This document shows, piece after piece, positions 48,851 to 50,000 of a stretch of DNA of 50,000 nucleotides. Each line of letters opens with the position of its first letter. Positions within the stretch are counted from its first letter, which is position 1. The notes beneath the pieces are model-generated. The model saw only the letters and a program-made list of their open reading frames with translations, was not told where the DNA came from and searched no databases. The DNA comes from Balamuthia mandrillaris (Eukaryota > Discosea > Longamoebia > Balamuthiidae): NCBI GenBank assembly GCA_031835245.1, contig JAVKOQ010000122.1, forward strand, positions 1 through 50,000, in the 5' to 3' direction. Both the position numbers and the translations under genes were made by a program.

Positions 48851-49542
48851 TCACGAATGAAAGAGGACGCCAGGACCCCCCACCTCCGTCTCGAAGCAAC
48901 CCTTCTCTCCAAACGCCGCTTGCATCCCTTTCTTCAGCTCGTCGATCCTTTTCTCCACCCCGTCCTCTTTTTCCATTGCGTCTTCTGTTGATGGTGAAGA
49001 AGAAGAAGAAGAAGAAGAAGAAGAAGAAGAAGAAGAACAAGAACAAGAAGAAGAAAAGGGAAGCAAAGTGAAGACGCATCCACCTCCACCAGCCCCTGTG
49101 AGCTTGGCATGAAAGCCATGGGCAGCAGCAATGCTGCACACTTGGCTGATCTTGGCGTGGCCCACTCCCATGCTTTGCAACAAGCCTTGGTTCATGTCTA
49201 TCAACCGCTCCAACTGTTTCGTCAACCTATCCTCTTTCTTCTTTGTTCCTTCATTTGTGTGCTGTTGATGCTGTGTTTCGGCTTGGTCTTCTTCAAAGTA
49301 TTCCTGGAACTCGTGAAGACAAGAAAGAGTGATGTGGTGGATGGCTTCTAGAATGGGTATCATGATGGAGGGATGGCTGTCGTGCAGCACACGAACACCA
49401 GCCACCAGTTGACTGGTTCGCCTCGGAACGTTCGTGTTGGTGATGAGCAGCCGGAGTCGTGGTATCTTGCCCAATGGCCGCATGTCTAAATGCATTCCGC
49501 CGTCTTTCAGCGGCACTCGTTGGAAGGATAGCGCGCCACCTA

Positions 49543-49584
<42 letters not shown>

Positions 49585-49690
49585 ATTGAAGAGAGAGACA
49601 GAGACAGAGACAGAGACAGAGAAGCACGAGGGAGTAAAGGCAAAGAGAAATGAAGAACATTGAAAAGAGTATGAGAGAAGCAGAGAGAAC

Positions 49691-49732
<42 letters not shown>

Positions 49733-50000
49733 CGAGAGAAGCAAAAGGTGAGAAGATGTGGGGGCTAAAAGAGAGAAGCGAAGAAGAGAGTAAACCGTAA
49801 GTGCTAATGGTATTGTCGATGCCAGAAGGGGTGCCATGAATGAGCTTCTCAGCCTCCAACGCCCACTGATTGATCACTTGTAACGCCTCAGCGGAGAGTT
49901 GCTGCCGTTGTCTCTCTTCCGAAGTCGAAGAAGAAAGAGAAGAAGAACCACCAGAGGAACAAGGAGGAGAAAGGCCCAACAAAGCATGAGCAAAGTAACG
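48851..50000 (-). CDS. MVK: Mevalonate kinase, C-terminal part (runs off window)
   Basis: Minus strand, exon 50000-49796 (continues beyond the edge) and exon 49539-48851. GHMP kinase landmarks: HGTPSGIDNTISTYGGAL (ATP loop and catalytic Asp region), LLITNTNVPRRTSQLVAGVR, LIDMNQGLLQSMGVGHAKI, KLTGAGGGGCVFTLL and the terminal CFETEVGGPGVLFHS. Human MVK has the same motifs in the same order. The enzyme phosphorylates mevalonate in the cytosolic/peroxisomal isoprenoid pathway. A Ser-rich stretch coded by GAA repeats (49000-49050) follows the glycine loop; it may be a coding insertion or part of an intron bounded by GTTCTT...CAACAG. The N-terminal half with the first lysine lies outside the window. 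Confidence 0.93.
49546..49736 (-). repeat. (GA)n arrays in mevalonate kinase intron
   Basis: Two GA runs (about 49547-49580 and 49696-49727) with GACAGA units between, on the plus strand, inside the intron 49795-49540. Confidence 0.9.

Overview
The window is the left end of a eukaryotic chromosome. It opens with about 150 bp of C-strand telomere repeat (mixed CCCTAA and CCTAA units) and then runs into gene-dense, intron-rich DNA. Introns are short (mostly 55-150 bp, GT..AG) and very often carry pyrimidine microsatellites on the sense strand. The gene set (a Frizzled/Smoothened-like receptor of the type expanded in Dictyostelium, full-size ABCG transporter, IRE1, TMEM87, NOSIP, TGS1, mevalonate kinase) fits a free-living protist, most likely an amoebozoan. 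The species is not identifiable from the sequence alone.

The telomere-proximal 4.1 kb (about 154-4246) is the most remarkable part. It is AT-rich, unlike everything to its right, and has telomeric CCCTAA repeats on BOTH sides (1-153 and 4247-4266). It encodes one spliced protein of about 798 aa. That protein joins an N-terminal Cys cluster, a tyrosine recombinase (R..HxxR..W/Y motifs) and a C-terminal Myb/SANT domain with a near-canonical telobox (VDCKDKWRNL, consensus VDLKDKWRNL). I read this as a Crypton-like tyrosine-recombinase element that lives in telomeric DNA and finds it with its own telobox domain.

Host genes then follow: a 1593-aa full-size ABCG/PDR transporter (+, 4751-10572), NOSIP (+, 10822-12067), a BRD7/BRD9-type bromodomain protein (+, 12346-15954) and CK2 alpha (+, 16329-17739). 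From here on orientation nearly alternates: TGS1 cap hypermethylase (-, 17883-20098), TMEM87-like GOST protein (+, 20486-23489), Frizzled/Smoothened-like receptor (-, 23723-26186), TMEM53/DUF829 protein (+, 26908-28617), F-box/LRR protein (+, 28813-31382), an unrecognised charged protein (-, 31514-33074), IRE1 kinase/RNase (+, 33430-38293), Rab4-like GTPase (-, 38526-39642), DUF1771-Smr protein (+, 40041-40806), a 2532-aa nucleic-acid repair protein (-, 40868-48585) and the C-terminal part of mevalonate kinase (-, 48851 to beyond the right edge).

The second standout is the 2532-aa protein. It strings together a T4 Rnl1-like RNA ligase, a HAD phosphatase, a DEDDy 3'-5' exonuclease, a 2H (cyclic phosphodiesterase-like) domain, a P-loop polynucleotide kinase and an archaeo-eukaryotic primase (AEP). 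It therefore holds the activities needed to heal and seal broken RNA ends, plus a primase, in one chain. It sits two genes from IRE1, whose RNase makes exactly the kind of RNA breaks that such a ligase joins during the unfolded protein response; a functional link is inference.

All exon models were built by hand from splice signals. Each complete gene gives a fully in-frame product with its spliced exons, but none has transcript support here.
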